The notes below the pieces were generated by a model that did no database searches, was not told the DNA's origin, and saw only the letters and a list, made by a program, of their open reading frames with translations. A stretch of 35,776 nt of DNA from NCBI GenBank assembly GCA_021813145.1, contig JAKALS010000003.1:70114-105889 (forward strand). Reading direction: 5' to 3'. This document shows, in pieces, positions 12,828 to 22,942 of this stretch. The translations under genes were made by a program, and so were the position numbers. The first letter of the stretch is position 1. Each line of letters begins with the position of its first letter. Source of the stretch: a bacterium. Lineage in GTDB: Bacteria > Patescibacteriota > Microgenomatia > Levybacterales > UBA12049.

Positions 12828-13622
12828 ATGGACAAACCCATAGGCGTTATTGATTCGGGATTAGGAGGATTAAGCCTAACAAAAGTTTTGGTAAAAACTC
12901 TCCCTAAGGAGTCGATTGTTTACATTGCAGATTCAAAAAATTGTCCATACGGAGGGAAGACTGAGGAAGAAATATATAGATTAACCAGAAGAATGGTTAA
13001 GTATCTTCTAAAAAGAAAAATAAAGCTTCTCATTGTTGCCTGCAACACGATTACCGTTACTTCAATTAATGATTTAAGAGAAGAATTTAAAGACATTCCC
13101 ATTGTTGGAATGGTTCCTGTAATAAAAACAGCTGCACAAAAAACAAGAAATGGCAAAATTGGCGTGTACTCAACAGTTGTTACTTCTAAAAGCAAATATC
13201 AAAAAGATTTAATCAATAAATTTGCTAGTGGAATTGATGTGATAAATATCGGTTCATCAGCTCTTGTTTCGTTAATAGAGAAGGGAAAGGATAAGGAAAT
13301 AGAAAGTGTTTTAAGAGAAGAACTGAATATTTTCAAGGAAAATAATATAGGTACTCTTGCTTTAGGTTGTTCACATTTCCCTCTTATTAAAAGACAAATT
13401 GCAAAAATTTTACCGGAGGTTTTAATATTAGATTCATCGGGTGCTGTTTCAAGACAGGTAAAAAGAATTTTGGAAGCAAACGGAATGCTTCCAACTTCAA
13501 AGGATTCGGTTTATAATTTTATTACAACTGGAAATAAAGATTTTTTTGAAAAGTTTGTCAAAAAAACATTGGGAAAAAAATTGACAAACAAGGCAAAAAT
13601 TGAGAGAATTTCGCTTCAGTGA
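12828..13622 (+). CDS. murI: Glutamate racemase
   Basis: The 264-aa product has the full family pattern: IGVIDSGLGGLSL with the Asp-Ser pair near the N-terminus, NCPYGGKTEEEI, the first catalytic Cys in VACNTITV, and the second Cys in LALGCSHFPLI. It interconverts L- and D-glutamate, supplying D-Glu for peptidoglycan. Length is typical. The stop overlaps the GTG start of murD by 4 nt (GTGA), so the two peptidoglycan genes are translationally coupled: MurI makes the D-glutamate that MurD adds. Confidence 0.95.
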   Translation: MDKPIGVIDSGLGGLSLTKVLVKTLPKESIVYIADSKNCPYGGKTEEEIYRLTRRMVKYLLKRKIKLLIVACNTITVTSINDLREEFKDIPIVGMVPVIKTAAQKTRNGKIGVYSTVVTSKSKYQKDLINKFASGIDVINIGSSALVSLIEKGKDKEIESVLREELNIFKENNIGTLALGCSHFPLIKRQIAKILPEVLILDSSGAVSRQVKRILEANGMLPTSKDSVYNFITTGNKDFFEKFVKKTLGKKLTNKAKIERISLQ

Positions 13623-14932
13623 TTAATTTCAAAGGCAAAAAAATTGCAGTAGTAGGATTTGGTCTGGAAGGGGAGGCAAGTGCAAAATACCTTAAAGAGC
13701 ACGGAGCCGACGTTACGGTTTTGGACAAAAAGCAGGGAGAGGACTATCTTGAAAACCTTAATCAATACGATTTAGTTGTAAGAAGCCCCGGCGTTAAAAT
13801 TTCAACCCTTGCCCAATATGTTCAGTCAGAAAAGATTTCTTCCCAAACAAAACTTTTTTTTGATTTGTGCCCTTCAAAAATAATTGGAGTTACGGGAACT
13901 AAAGGAAAAGGTACAACGGCCTCACTTATATATGAAATGCTCAAAAAACAGGGAATTGATGCATACTTAGGGGGAAATATAGGAAAGCCTCCTTTTGAAT
14001 TTTTGGATAAATTAAGTCCCCAATCAGTAGTTGTTCTTGAATTGTCCAGTTTTCAGCTTTTGGATTTGGAAAAAGGTCCTCATATCGCAGTTATGCTTAT
14101 GACAACAAGCGAACACCTTGATTACCATAAAGATGTTGAAGAATATATTAACGCGAAGAGAAATATTCTAAGGTTTCAGGAGCCGGATGATATTGCGATA
14201 TTAAACAGGGATTATCCCGCTACCAACGAATCCGATATCTATACAAACGGAAGAGTTTTTTACGTCAGCACTGAAAGAGGAGTAAACGGAGAAGGATGCT
14301 ATGTAAAAGATAAGGCGGTTCGGCTTTACATAAATGGGGAAGAAGAAAAAATAATAGATTCAAAAGAGGTGCTTTTACCGGGGCGTCATAATTTGGAAAA
14401 TGTCTGCGCAGCCGTTCTTGCCGCAAGGCTTTCCGGCGTATCAAAAGCTAATATTGTTTCGGTTCTTAAGACGTTTAAAGGATTAGAACACAGGCTCGAA
14501 TTGGTTTCTACGGTTAAAGGCGTAAGATTTTTCGATGACTCTTTTTCTACAACTCCGGAAACGGCAATTGCGGCAATCCAGGCATTTAAAGAACCGGAAA
14601 TTTTAATTTTAGGAGGTTCAAGCAAGAACTCGGATTTTTCGGAACTTGGGCAAGTAATCTCAAAAGCGGAAAACATAAAGGCAATCATAGGGATCGGATT
14701 AGAATGGGAACGGATTAAATCAAAAATCAAAAATCATGAATCAAGAATCATGGTTATTGAAGGAGCAAAAGACATGAAAACTGTTGTTGCCGCCGCTTCT
14801 AAAATAGCTCTTCCCGGAGACGTTGTCCTTCTTTCTCCGGCGTGTGCTTCTTTCGATATGTTTAAAAACTATAAAGACCGCGGCGAGCAGTTTAAAGAAG
14901 AGGTGATGAGGCTGGCCGAGATTAAGGATTAA
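13619..14932 (+). CDS. murD: UDP-N-acetylmuramoylalanine--D-glutamate ligase
   Basis: The start is GTG at 13619, overlapping the murI stop. The 437 residues show the Mur ligase layout. A Rossmann-like N-terminal domain (KIAVVGFGLEGEASAKYL) binds the UDP-substrate, and the central ATPase has the P-loop GVTGTKGKGTTAS and the segment LELSSFQL. The C-terminal domain has HRLELV, DDSFSTTPETAIAA and ILGGSSK. It adds D-glutamate to UDP-MurNAc-L-Ala in the cytoplasm. Residues ~366-378 (SKIKNHESRIM) come from an AT-rich repeat-like insert (14714-14752) in a loop before VIEGAKDMKTVV. Confidence 0.94.
   Translation: MINFKGKKIAVVGFGLEGEASAKYLKEHGADVTVLDKKQGEDYLENLNQYDLVVRSPGVKISTLAQYVQSEKISSQTKLFFDLCPSKIIGVTGTKGKGTTASLIYEMLKKQGIDAYLGGNIGKPPFEFLDKLSPQSVVVLELSSFQLLDLEKGPHIAVMLMTTSEHLDYHKDVEEYINAKRNILRFQEPDDIAILNRDYPATNESDIYTNGRVFYVSTERGVNGEGCYVKDKAVRLYINGEEEKIIDSKEVLLPGRHNLENVCAAVLAARLSGVSKANIVSVLKTFKGLEHRLELVSTVKGVRFFDDSFSTTPETAIAAIQAFKEPEILILGGSSKNSDFSELGQVISKAENIKAIIGIGLEWERIKSKIKNHESRIMVIEGAKDMKTVVAAASKIALPGDVVLLSPACASFDMFKNYKDRGEQFKEEVMRLAEIKD
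14714..14752 (+). repeat. AT-rich repeat-like insertion inside murD
   Basis: Tandem-like units AATCAAAAATCAAAAATCA followed by TGAATCAAGAATCATG encode KSKIKNHESRIM in frame, in a surface-loop position of the C-terminal domain. It resembles inserts in the glycosyltransferase and DNA ligase genes of this window. Confidence 0.55.
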
Positions 14933-14942
14933 CGATTAGTAA

Positions 14943-16154
<1,212 letters not shown>

Positions 16155-16166
16155 TAATATAAAGTT

Positions 16167-17165
16167 ATGAAAAGGATTCTAACGGGAGATACTCCTACCG
16201 GTAAACTTCATTTAGGCCATTTTGTCGGTACTTTGGAGAATAGGGCTAAACTTCAAAATGAATACGAAATCTTCATTCTCTTTGCGGATACACATGCTTT
16301 AACTACCCTAAGCTCTTCCCCAAAGCTTATTGCAGACTATACAAGAGAGGTACTTTTGGACAATTTGTCAGTGGGGCTTGATCCTAAAAATGTTACTTTT
16401 TTTGCAGAATCAGCAATTCCCCAGATCTATGAAATAGCGGCAATTTTTAGTATGTATGTTTCCCACAACCGCGCTTTAAGAAACCCTACCATAAAAGATG
16501 AGATTATCTCTAAGGGATTGGGAGATCAATTTAGCCTTGGTTTTATAAATTATCCCATCTATCAGGCGGCGGATATACTTTGCGTTAAAGGACAACTTGT
16601 TCCCGTCGGAAAAGACCAGGAAGCCCACCTTGAGCAAACAAGAGAAATCGCAAGAGAAATAAATAAATTAACCGGTTTTGATATTTTTCCGGAACCTCAG
16701 GCTTTAATAGGAAGAGTCGGAAAGCTGGTCGGAACGGACGGCAATCCTAAAATGGGGAAAAGTTTAAACAATACAATTTATCTCTCCGATTCAAAAGAAG
16801 AGGTAGAAAAGAAAGTTATGAATATGTATACAGACCCCAATAGAATTCATCCGACAGACCCCGGGAAAGTCGAAGGAAACCCCGTTTTTATTTATTTAGA
16901 TAATTTTTCTCCGGGAAAAGACAAAGACAAGATTGAAGAGTACAAAGATAAATATAGAAAGGGGCAGGTAGGAGACGTGGAAGTTAAAAAATTCTTAGTT
17001 GATGTTTTAAATGAGTTTCTTGGTCCCATTAGAGAAAGAAGGGAAACATACAAGAACAAACCGGATTTACTCGCATCCATTTTAGAAGAGGGAAATTCTA
17101 AAGTAAGAAAAATCTCAACTGAAACTCTTGAAGAATTAAAACAGAAACTGGGCTTTGCTTTTTAA
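16167..17165 (+). CDS. trpS: Tryptophan--tRNA ligase
   Basis: The 332-aa product is a typical short bacterial TrpRS. It starts MKRILTGDTPTGKLHLGHFVG, where KLHLGH is the HIGH motif, and PKMGKSLNN is the KMSKS-equivalent loop. DQEAHLEQTREIA and the conserved Asp/Gln residues of the Trp pocket are also present. It activates tryptophan and loads tRNA-Trp. GATAAT at 16153-16158 lies 8 nt before the ATG, so it may have its own leaderless promoter inside the end of tgt. Confidence 0.95.
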   Translation: MKRILTGDTPTGKLHLGHFVGTLENRAKLQNEYEIFILFADTHALTTLSSSPKLIADYTREVLLDNLSVGLDPKNVTFFAESAIPQIYEIAAIFSMYVSHNRALRNPTIKDEIISKGLGDQFSLGFINYPIYQAADILCVKGQLVPVGKDQEAHLEQTREIAREINKLTGFDIFPEPQALIGRVGKLVGTDGNPKMGKSLNNTIYLSDSKEEVEKKVMNMYTDPNRIHPTDPGKVEGNPVFIYLDNFSPGKDKDKIEEYKDKYRKGQVGDVEVKKFLVDVLNEFLGPIRERRETYKNKPDLLASILEEGNSKVRKISTETLEELKQKLGFAF

Positions 17166-17203
17166 TTTCCCCGGAAAGTATGGCTTTTTAGCTTCGGCTG
17201 TGG

Positions 17204-17209
17204 TATACT
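17204..17209 (+). promoter_or_regulatory. -10 box of ftsH
   Basis: TATACT lies 9 nt before the ATG at 17219; the -35 is unclear. It fits the recurring short spacing between the -10 box and start codon in this window. Confidence 0.5.
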
Positions 17210-17218
17210 TTGCTTCCT

Positions 17219-19084
17219 ATGGCAAACGGAAAAAAGAGCAAAAACTTAAAACGGGTAAAGTTAAAAATGAATTTTTCATGGAAAAACATGATCATTTATG
17301 TTTTTCTGTTTCTTTTCATCGCCTTTATATTTTTAGGCCTTAACCAGTCTGCCAGCCCCACTCTTACCGAGACAAAAACGGTACCTCTTTCTACGGCAAT
17401 TTCCGATGTTAAGGCGGGGAAAATAACAAGTATGGATGTTTACCCAGATAAGCTTGTCTTGCACGAGAAAAATGGAACAGACATTCAAAGTTCTAAAGAA
17501 ACTACCTCAGACGTATACCAACTTTTTAAAAACGCCGGTGTTTCTTTGGCAAATACAAAAGTAACGGTAAATAACGATACTACCTTAAATAACTGGCTTA
17601 ATATTCTCGGAACCGTTTTACCGGTTCTTTTGATGATCGGATTTTTCTACTTTATTTTCAGACAGGCAAGGGGGGCCCAGGAGAGCGTTTTTTCTTTCGG
17701 TCAGTCGAAGGCCAAGGTATTCAGCAAAGACAATCCAAGAATTACTTTTAACGATGTTGCCGGAGTAGACGAAGCAAAACAGGAACTTTTTGAAGTCGTA
17801 GATTTTTTAAAGAATTCGGCAAAATATAAAGCTATGGGAGCAAGAACTCCAAAAGGGGTTTTAATGGTTGGCCCTTCCGGTACGGGAAAGACTCTTTTGG
17901 CAAGGGCAACGGCAGGAGAAGCGGGAGTTCCTTTTTTCTCTATGGCAGGATCGGAATTTATGGAAATGTTAGTCGGAGTCGGAGCGTCAAGAGTAAGAGA
18001 TTTGTTTAATAACGCCAAAAAAGCACAACCGGCTATTATATTTATAGACGAAATAGACGCAATCGGAAGACAGAGGGGAGCGGGCTTAATGGGAGGCCAC
18101 GATGAAAGGGAACAGACTCTAAATCAGATATTGGTTGAAATGGACGGATTTTCTCCTACCGAACAGCTTGTTGTTATTGCCGCTACAAACAGACCGGATG
18201 TTTTAGACCCTGCCTTGATAAGGCCGGGAAGGTTTGACAGGAGAGTTGTCTTGGATATGCCGGATGTTAACGGAAGAAAAGCAATACTTGCGATACATGC
18301 AAGAGGAAAACCTTTTGACAGGCAAGTTGACTGGGACAGAATTGCAAGAAGAACCGTAGGTTTTTCAGGAGCAGACCTCGAGAACATGTTAAACGAAGCC
18401 GCAATTTTGGCTGCGAGGTTAGGTAAAAAAGCCATAGATATGAAAGATCTCGAAGAAGCTGCAACGAAAGTTAAGTTAGGACCCGAGAAAAGAAGGCTTC
18501 AAACAGAAGAAGACAGAAGAATGACGGCATATCACGAAGCGGGACACGCTCTTGTATCCTGGTATATGCCCGGGATGGATCCGGTGCACAGGATTTCCAT
18601 AGTTTCAAGAGGAATGTCTTTGGGCCACACAATGATGGAGCCGACAGAACATGTGCACGAAACAAAAACGCATCTTTTGGAAGAAATAGCAGTAATGCTT
18701 GGGGGCAGGGCGGCAGAAAACCTTATATTTAAGGAAATGACCACGGGAGCCTCAGATGACATAGCAAAAGCGACTGAGGTTGCAAGAACGATGGTTGTCG
18801 AATACGGAATGAGTGATCTGGGCCCCATAAATCTTGATTCCGAGTCGAGAAGAAACCCTTATGAATCTGTCCAAGTCTCTCCGGAAATGGCCGCAAGAAT
18901 AGACGGTCAGGTAAAAAAAATTACGGACGAAGCGTATAAGAACGCTTCGGATATTCTTAAAAAACTAAAAGACAAACTGGACCTTTTGGCAAGCGAGCTT
19001 CTTAAAAGGGAAACTCTTGAGGCAGAGGATTTTGCAAAAATAATGGGCCCCAAAAGAGCTCTACTCCTTAAAGTAAAAGCTTAG
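17219..19084 (+). CDS. ftsH: ATP-dependent zinc metalloprotease FtsH
   Basis: The ATG at 17219 is chosen over an in-frame TTG at 17210 because of the -10 spacing. The 621-aa protein has a basic N-terminus, a first membrane helix ([17 protein letters not shown]), an extracytoplasmic domain and a second helix ([15 protein letters not shown]). An AAA module follows, with Walker A GPSGTGKT (Lys224; usually GPPGTGKT), Walker B IIFIDEID and the SRH segment [21 protein letters not shown]. The zinc protease domain has HEAGH starting at His439. It degrades membrane and regulatory proteins. The Pro-to-Ser change in Walker A should not abolish ATP binding. Confidence 0.96.
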   Translation: MANGKKSKNLKRVKLKMNFSWKNMIIYVFLFLFIAFIFLGLNQSASPTLTETKTVPLSTAISDVKAGKITSMDVYPDKLVLHEKNGTDIQSSKETTSDVYQLFKNAGVSLANTKVTVNNDTTLNNWLNILGTVLPVLLMIGFFYFIFRQARGAQESVFSFGQSKAKVFSKDNPRITFNDVAGVDEAKQELFEVVDFLKNSAKYKAMGARTPKGVLMVGPSGTGKTLLARATAGEAGVPFFSMAGSEFMEMLVGVGASRVRDLFNNAKKAQPAIIFIDEIDAIGRQRGAGLMGGHDEREQTLNQILVEMDGFSPTEQLVVIAATNRPDVLDPALIRPGRFDRRVVLDMPDVNGRKAILAIHARGKPFDRQVDWDRIARRTVGFSGADLENMLNEAAILAARLGKKAIDMKDLEEAATKVKLGPEKRRLQTEEDRRMTAYHEAGHALVSWYMPGMDPVHRISIVSRGMSLGHTMMEPTEHVHETKTHLLEEIAVMLGGRAAENLIFKEMTTGASDDIAKATEVARTMVVEYGMSDLGPINLDSESRRNPYESVQVSPEMAARIDGQVKKITDEAYKNASDILKKLKDKLDLLASELLKRETLEAEDFAKIMGPKRALLLKVKA

Positions 19085-19125
19085 TTGACAAGAAAATACA
19101 TTAGTGAGATTATAAAAAGGAATTT

Positions 19126-19776
19126 ATGCCGACAAAGAAGAATGCTCAATCTTCTGCCAATCCTCGATTTTTTGCAAGGGAAGCCGTAAACTTCGGTTTT
19201 GAAACGGCAAAAGACAATTTATTTTATTTTATAACCCTTTTTATAGTTGTTATTCTTTTGTATGCTGTAATGGGGATATTGCAGGGAATTTTTACTTTTA
19301 GGCTAAACGCAATTTTGGCACTCTTAGTCATTCTCTTAAGAATAGTAGTGAGCCTTATTATCTCTATGGGTCTTATAAAAATATCCATAGAATTTGTTGA
19401 AAAGAAAAAACCTCAATTGTCGGATCTATTTTATACAAAATCACTTCTGAATTTCTTTCTTGTGTCATTTGTAAGAGGATGTATTATCTTAATCGGTCTT
19501 GTTCTATTGATTATTCCGGGGATAGTATTTGCAGTAAAACTTCAATTTGCGGAATATCTCGTTGTTGATAAAGATGAGGGTGTGGTTGAAGCTTTGAGCA
19601 AATCTTGGGATATGACCAGAGGGAATATTTGGAAACTTTTCTTTTACGGTATTCTCTTATTTCTCATAAATGTTTTAGGCTTCATTGCTCTTTTGGTAGG
19701 CCTTTTTATAACGGTACCTCTTACTATGCTGGCAACAACTTTTGTTTACCGCAAGCTCCTGGCTCAAAGTCACTAA
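19126..19776 (+). CDS. Multi-pass membrane protein of unknown function
   Basis: The 216-aa product has about four hydrophobic segments (near residues 28-50, 56-80, 110-135 and 165-205). It contains the pattern LLIIPGIVFAVKLQFAEYLVV followed by EGVVEALSKSWDMTRGNIWKLF, which is typical of DUF975/glycerophosphodiesterase-membrane-domain-like proteins. No catalytic residues are evident. It follows ftsH by 41 nt, with TTATAAA and a weak AAGGA before its ATG, so it may share the ftsH transcript or have its own start. Function is not known. Confidence 0.65.
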   Translation: MPTKKNAQSSANPRFFAREAVNFGFETAKDNLFYFITLFIVVILLYAVMGILQGIFTFRLNAILALLVILLRIVVSLIISMGLIKISIEFVEKKKPQLSDLFYTKSLLNFFLVSFVRGCIILIGLVLLIIPGIVFAVKLQFAEYLVVDKDEGVVEALSKSWDMTRGNIWKLFFYGILLFLINVLGFIALLVGLFITVPLTMLATTFVYRKLLAQSH

Positions 19777-19825
19777 TTAATGGCGTACCGGCTATAGTTC
19801 TTGTATAATCTACCCTATATATCTT

Positions 19826-20746
19826 ATGGAAAAATTAATTATTATTGACGGAAACGCAATCATTCACAGGGCTTATCACGCTTTGCCTCCCATGAATACA
19901 AAAGAAGGCCTTCCGACAAACGCCGTTTACGGATTTTTTTCAATGCTTTTAAAGCTTCTTGCCGAATTAAACCCCGATTATTTAATCGTCTGTTTTGACA
20001 GAGCAAAACCGACCTTCAGAAAGCAGTTATATGTAGGCTATCAGGCTAAAAGGCCCAAGATGTCGGACGACCTGGTTCCGCAGATAGAAATGGTTCATAG
20101 CGCGTTAGACAGGTCAAAAATAACACATTTCGGAATTGACGGGTACGAAGCGGACGATCTTATAGGAACACTTGCCAAGCAATCGGGAGAGTTGGATTTG
20201 GAAACAATAATAGTAACCGGAGACAGGGATTTGCTTCAGTTGGTTAACCGTAGGGTAAAAGTTCTGGCACCGGTTCTTGGAATAACAAAAATGGTGTTGT
20301 ATGACGAAGAAAAAGTCAAAGAAAAATACGGCTTGAAGCCTTCGCAGTTTATCGATTACAAAGCTTTGGTGGGAGATAGTTCCGATAACTACCCGGGCGT
20401 CTCGGGTATCGGGCCGAAAACGGCAAGCGAACTTTTAAATAAATACGAAGATTTTGAAAACCTTTATTTGCACATTTCTGAATTACCGGAAAAACTCGGT
20501 ACAAAACTGGCACAGGACGCCGAACAGGCCGCTCTTGCAAAAAAACTTGCGACAATTGCAACAGATGCGCCTGTAAAGCTGGAACTTGAAAAAGTAAAAA
20601 CCGCAGATATTGACAAAAAGGGACTCATCGAAGCATTCGAAGAATTAGGCTTTAAGAGTCTAACGGTAAGAGTCGGGGATAACGGACAAAAGACAATAGA
20701 CAATAAACGGGAAAGGAAAAAAGAAGAACAATTAGAGCTCATTTAA
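19826..20746 (+). CDS. 5'-3' exonuclease (PolA N-terminal-like), stand-alone
   Basis: The 306-aa protein matches the 5'-nuclease domain of DNA polymerase I and stops without the polymerase part. Metal-binding acidic patches are visible: LIIIDGNAIIHRAY, VCFDRAKPTFRK, DGYEADDLIGTLA, VTGDRDLLQLV and LVGDSSDNYPGVSGIGPKTA, the helix-hairpin-helix DNA-binding part. It should remove RNA primers and flaps. The C-terminus is basic (RERKKEEQLELI). TATAAT at 19804-19809 lies 16 nt before the ATG. No polA polymerase gene is in the window, so it is unclear whether that domain is encoded elsewhere. Confidence 0.9.
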   Translation: MEKLIIIDGNAIIHRAYHALPPMNTKEGLPTNAVYGFFSMLLKLLAELNPDYLIVCFDRAKPTFRKQLYVGYQAKRPKMSDDLVPQIEMVHSALDRSKITHFGIDGYEADDLIGTLAKQSGELDLETIIVTGDRDLLQLVNRRVKVLAPVLGITKMVLYDEEKVKEKYGLKPSQFIDYKALVGDSSDNYPGVSGIGPKTASELLNKYEDFENLYLHISELPEKLGTKLAQDAEQAALAKKLATIATDAPVKLELEKVKTADIDKKGLIEAFEELGFKSLTVRVGDNGQKTIDNKRERKKEEQLELI

Positions 20747-20849
20747 TAGCAAATATGCAAATTATAAATAAGCAAATAAATGAAAAAATGAATAAAAGAT
20801 TTAATGATAAACATGTGAAATTTGCCTATTTGTTTATTTGTTTATTTTA
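20747..20849 (+). repeat. AT-rich low-complexity spacer with imperfect inverted repeat
   Basis: GCAAATATGCAAATT and AAGCAAATAAATGAAAAA on the left partly mirror TTTGCCTATTTG and TTTATTTGTTTATTTTA on the right. No gene is seen. It resembles the AT-rich repeat-like sequences found inside several genes here. Confidence 0.5.
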
Positions 20850-22016
20850 ATGAAGGTAGCATTGGTGCACGATTATATAAAGGAGTATGGAGGAGCGGAG
20901 AGGGTTTTGGAGGCGCTTTGCGAAATTTATCCCGATGCCCCTATATATACGGCTTTTTATAAAAAAGGTTCTGTTGCCTACGAACATTTTAAAAACAGAA
21001 GAATTATCGCCTCGTGGGCTCAGTATTTCCCTTTTTTTGCAAAACTTGCGAGCCCTTTAAGATTTTTGACTCCGCTTATTTGGGGCAGCTTCAACTTTAA
21101 AGACTACGATTTGGTAATTTCTTCTGCCAGCTGGTACATAACGAAGGGCTTTGGACAGGGTCCAAAAACTCCAAATTCCAAATCTCAAATTCAAAATAAA
21201 CCGATAGAAATATGTTATTGCCATACGCCTCCAAGATGGCTTTACGGATATACGACTTCGGTTAATTTTCAAAAACATAAAATAGTAAGGGTATATGCAA
21301 GAGTAGTAGGACATTTTTTAAGGCTTTATGATTACGAAAGGGCGCAGAAAGTAAATTATTTTATAGCAAATTCAAAAGAAGTTGCGGGAAGAATTAAGAA
21401 ATTTTACGGAAGAGATTCAACGGTAATATATCCGCCGGTATCGCTTCCGCATGCAGATTCCAAATCACGAATTGCGAATTCCAAAAACAGGGATTACTTT
21501 TTTATCGTTTCGAGAATTGTAGGAGCAAAAGGGCTGGATTTGGCAGTCGATGCTGCGTTAAAAGCGGATTTTAAGCTTAAAATTGCAGGTTCTCCTGCCG
21601 GTTATTATTTTGAACACGAAAAACTGGTAAATAAAGCAGGTTCAAAGTCAAACATTGAATTTTTGGGCCAGGTTTCCGATGAAGAACTTGCATTCCTTTA
21701 CTCCGGAGCAAAAGCATTTTTGGCTTTATCTAAAGACGAGGATTTCGGAATAACACCCGTTGAGGCAATGCTCTTCGGGACTCCCGTTATCGCATTTAAC
21801 GGAGGAGGCTATAAGGAAACGGTGGTAGAGGGTAAAACAGGGGTTCTTTTTGATGATTATTCGGTAAAAGGCCTTATAGAAGCAATCAAAAAATTTGACA
21901 AGTTAAGTATAAAAGATGTAGATTGTACGTCCCAAGCAGAAAATTTTTCCAAGGAGAAGTTTAAAAGAGAAATAAAGGAGTTTGTAGAAAAAAATGCCAG
22001 AATTGCCGGAAGTTGA
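20850..22016 (+). CDS. Glycosyltransferase family 4 (WbaZ-like)
   Basis: The start is the ATG at 20850 (MKVALVHDYIKEYGGAERVL); the in-frame TTG upstream lies in the AT-rich spacer. The 388-aa protein has the two-domain GT-B layout. The N-terminal half has ICYCHTPPRWLYGY, and the C-terminal half has FFIVSRIVGAKGLDLAVDA and the nucleotide-sugar site EDFGITPVEAMLFGTPVIAF. It probably transfers a sugar in envelope polysaccharide synthesis. Two in-frame AT-rich inserts encode NSKSQIQNK (near residue 112) and ADSKSRIANSKN (near 205). The end overlaps mutM by 23 nt. Confidence 0.88.
   Translation: MKVALVHDYIKEYGGAERVLEALCEIYPDAPIYTAFYKKGSVAYEHFKNRRIIASWAQYFPFFAKLASPLRFLTPLIWGSFNFKDYDLVISSASWYITKGFGQGPKTPNSKSQIQNKPIEICYCHTPPRWLYGYTTSVNFQKHKIVRVYARVVGHFLRLYDYERAQKVNYFIANSKEVAGRIKKFYGRDSTVIYPPVSLPHADSKSRIANSKNRDYFFIVSRIVGAKGLDLAVDAALKADFKLKIAGSPAGYYFEHEKLVNKAGSKSNIEFLGQVSDEELAFLYSGAKAFLALSKDEDFGITPVEAMLFGTPVIAFNGGGYKETVVEGKTGVLFDDYSVKGLIEAIKKFDKLSIKDVDCTSQAENFSKEKFKREIKEFVEKNARIAGS
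21164..21199 (+). repeat. AT-rich repeat-like insertion in the glycosyltransferase gene (first)
   Basis: AACTCCAAATTCCAAATCTC followed by AAATTCAAAATAAA encodes TPNSKSQIQNK, interrupting the usual junction between the KG segment and ICYCHTP. Units of the form CAAATTC recur. Confidence 0.6.
21456..21487 (+). repeat. AT-rich repeat-like insertion in the glycosyltransferase gene (second)
   Basis: GATTCCAAATCACGAATTGC followed by GAATTCCAAAAA encodes DSKSRIANSKN, between VIYPPV and YFFIVSR, where family members normally have only a few residues. Confidence 0.6.
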
Positions 22017-22857
22017 AACTATCAGGTTAGGATTACAGAAGTATCTTGTAGGACACAGGATTGTAAATGTGCAGGTAAGGGCCCCAAAGCTTTTCCAGGG
22101 CAATCCCGAAGACGTTATCGGCGCAAAAGTCAAAGACATAAGAAGAGTCGGTAAAGGCTTAATAATTGATTTGGATAACGGCTTTTCTATGGCAATCCAT
22201 ATAAAACTTACGGGTCAGCTAATTTATAGGGGAGATGAAACAAAAAATGTCCAGGTTTCAAAAGAAAAAGTTGGACAAGTGCCTTCGAATGCTACCCATG
22301 TAATTTTCACTTTAGATAAAAAAGCCGTCCTTTACTACAACGACAGAAGAAGATTCGGATGGATTAAGGTACTTGCGACGGACCAGGTGGGAAACCTTCC
22401 TTTTTTTAGGGAAATGGGGCCTGAACCTCCGGTTGCCAAAGAGATGGAAGGAAAGGCACTTACTTTAGAAAAGTTTAAAGAGATTCTTACAAAATCAAAT
22501 ACAGCGGTAAAGCCCCTTATTATGGACCAGAAAAAAATAGGGGGAATAGGAAATATTTACGCAAACGATGCCCTTTTTATGGCAGGTATTGACCCGAGAA
22601 GAAAAGCAAATACCCTAACGGCAAAGGAAATGGAAGCACTTTATAAAGCCATACTCTTTGTAATGGAAAAAAGTTTTAAATACGGAGGGGCCAGCGAGCT
22701 TAATTTTGTTAATGCTTTGGGACAGGAGGGGGAATACCAGAATCACGCCTTAGTCTACGGAAAAGAGGGAGAAAAATGCCCTAAAGACCAAACGGTAATT
22801 AAAAAGTTTTTTCTGGGCGGAAGAGGAACTTACATGTGCTCTTATCATCAGAAGTAA
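21994..22857 (+). CDS. mutM: Formamidopyrimidine-DNA glycosylase (MutM/Fpg)
   Basis: The 287-aa product begins MPELPEVETIRLGL; Pro2 and Glu3 are the catalytic residues after Met removal. GKGLIIDLDNG carries the conserved Lys. The helix-two-turn-helix region has KKIGGIGNIYANDALFMAGI. It removes oxidised purines such as 8-oxoguanine and nicks the strand. The C-terminal zinc finger is unusual: CPKD...CSYH, where the family has CxxC...CxxC, so one Cys is Asp and another His. It overlaps the glycosyltransferase by 23 nt and is probably cotranscribed. Confidence 0.93.
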   Translation: MPELPEVETIRLGLQKYLVGHRIVNVQVRAPKLFQGNPEDVIGAKVKDIRRVGKGLIIDLDNGFSMAIHIKLTGQLIYRGDETKNVQVSKEKVGQVPSNATHVIFTLDKKAVLYYNDRRRFGWIKVLATDQVGNLPFFREMGPEPPVAKEMEGKALTLEKFKEILTKSNTAVKPLIMDQKKIGGIGNIYANDALFMAGIDPRRKANTLTAKEMEALYKAILFVMEKSFKYGGASELNFVNALGQEGEYQNHALVYGKEGEKCPKDQTVIKKFFLGGRGTYMCSYHQK

Positions 22858-22885
22858 ATTTGATTTTTTTTCTTCTTGATGATAG

Positions 22886-22942
22886 TATAAGAACCTAGCG
22901 CACGTTTGCGGATTGAGCAAAGTGAAAAAGGCTAGTTTTTTT
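22886..22942 (+). promoter_or_regulatory. Hairpin and U7 directly before the pyrH start codon
   Basis: A -10-like TATAAG (22886-22891) is followed by an inverted repeat with arms CTAGC (22895-22899) and GCTAG (22931-22935), plus inner pairs CAC/GTG and TTTGC/GCAAA. Then T7 leads straight into the ATG at 22943. It reads as a terminator for mutM or as a 5' attenuator or translational element of pyrH. The layout of hairpin, T7 and ATG is the same as at the cobalamin riboswitch. Confidence 0.55.

Noticed and set aside
12629-12841. Minus-strand ORF of 70 codons
   Set aside because: It is antisense to a coding-like plus-strand frame and the murI promoter, has no ribosome binding site, and its composition is not protein-like.
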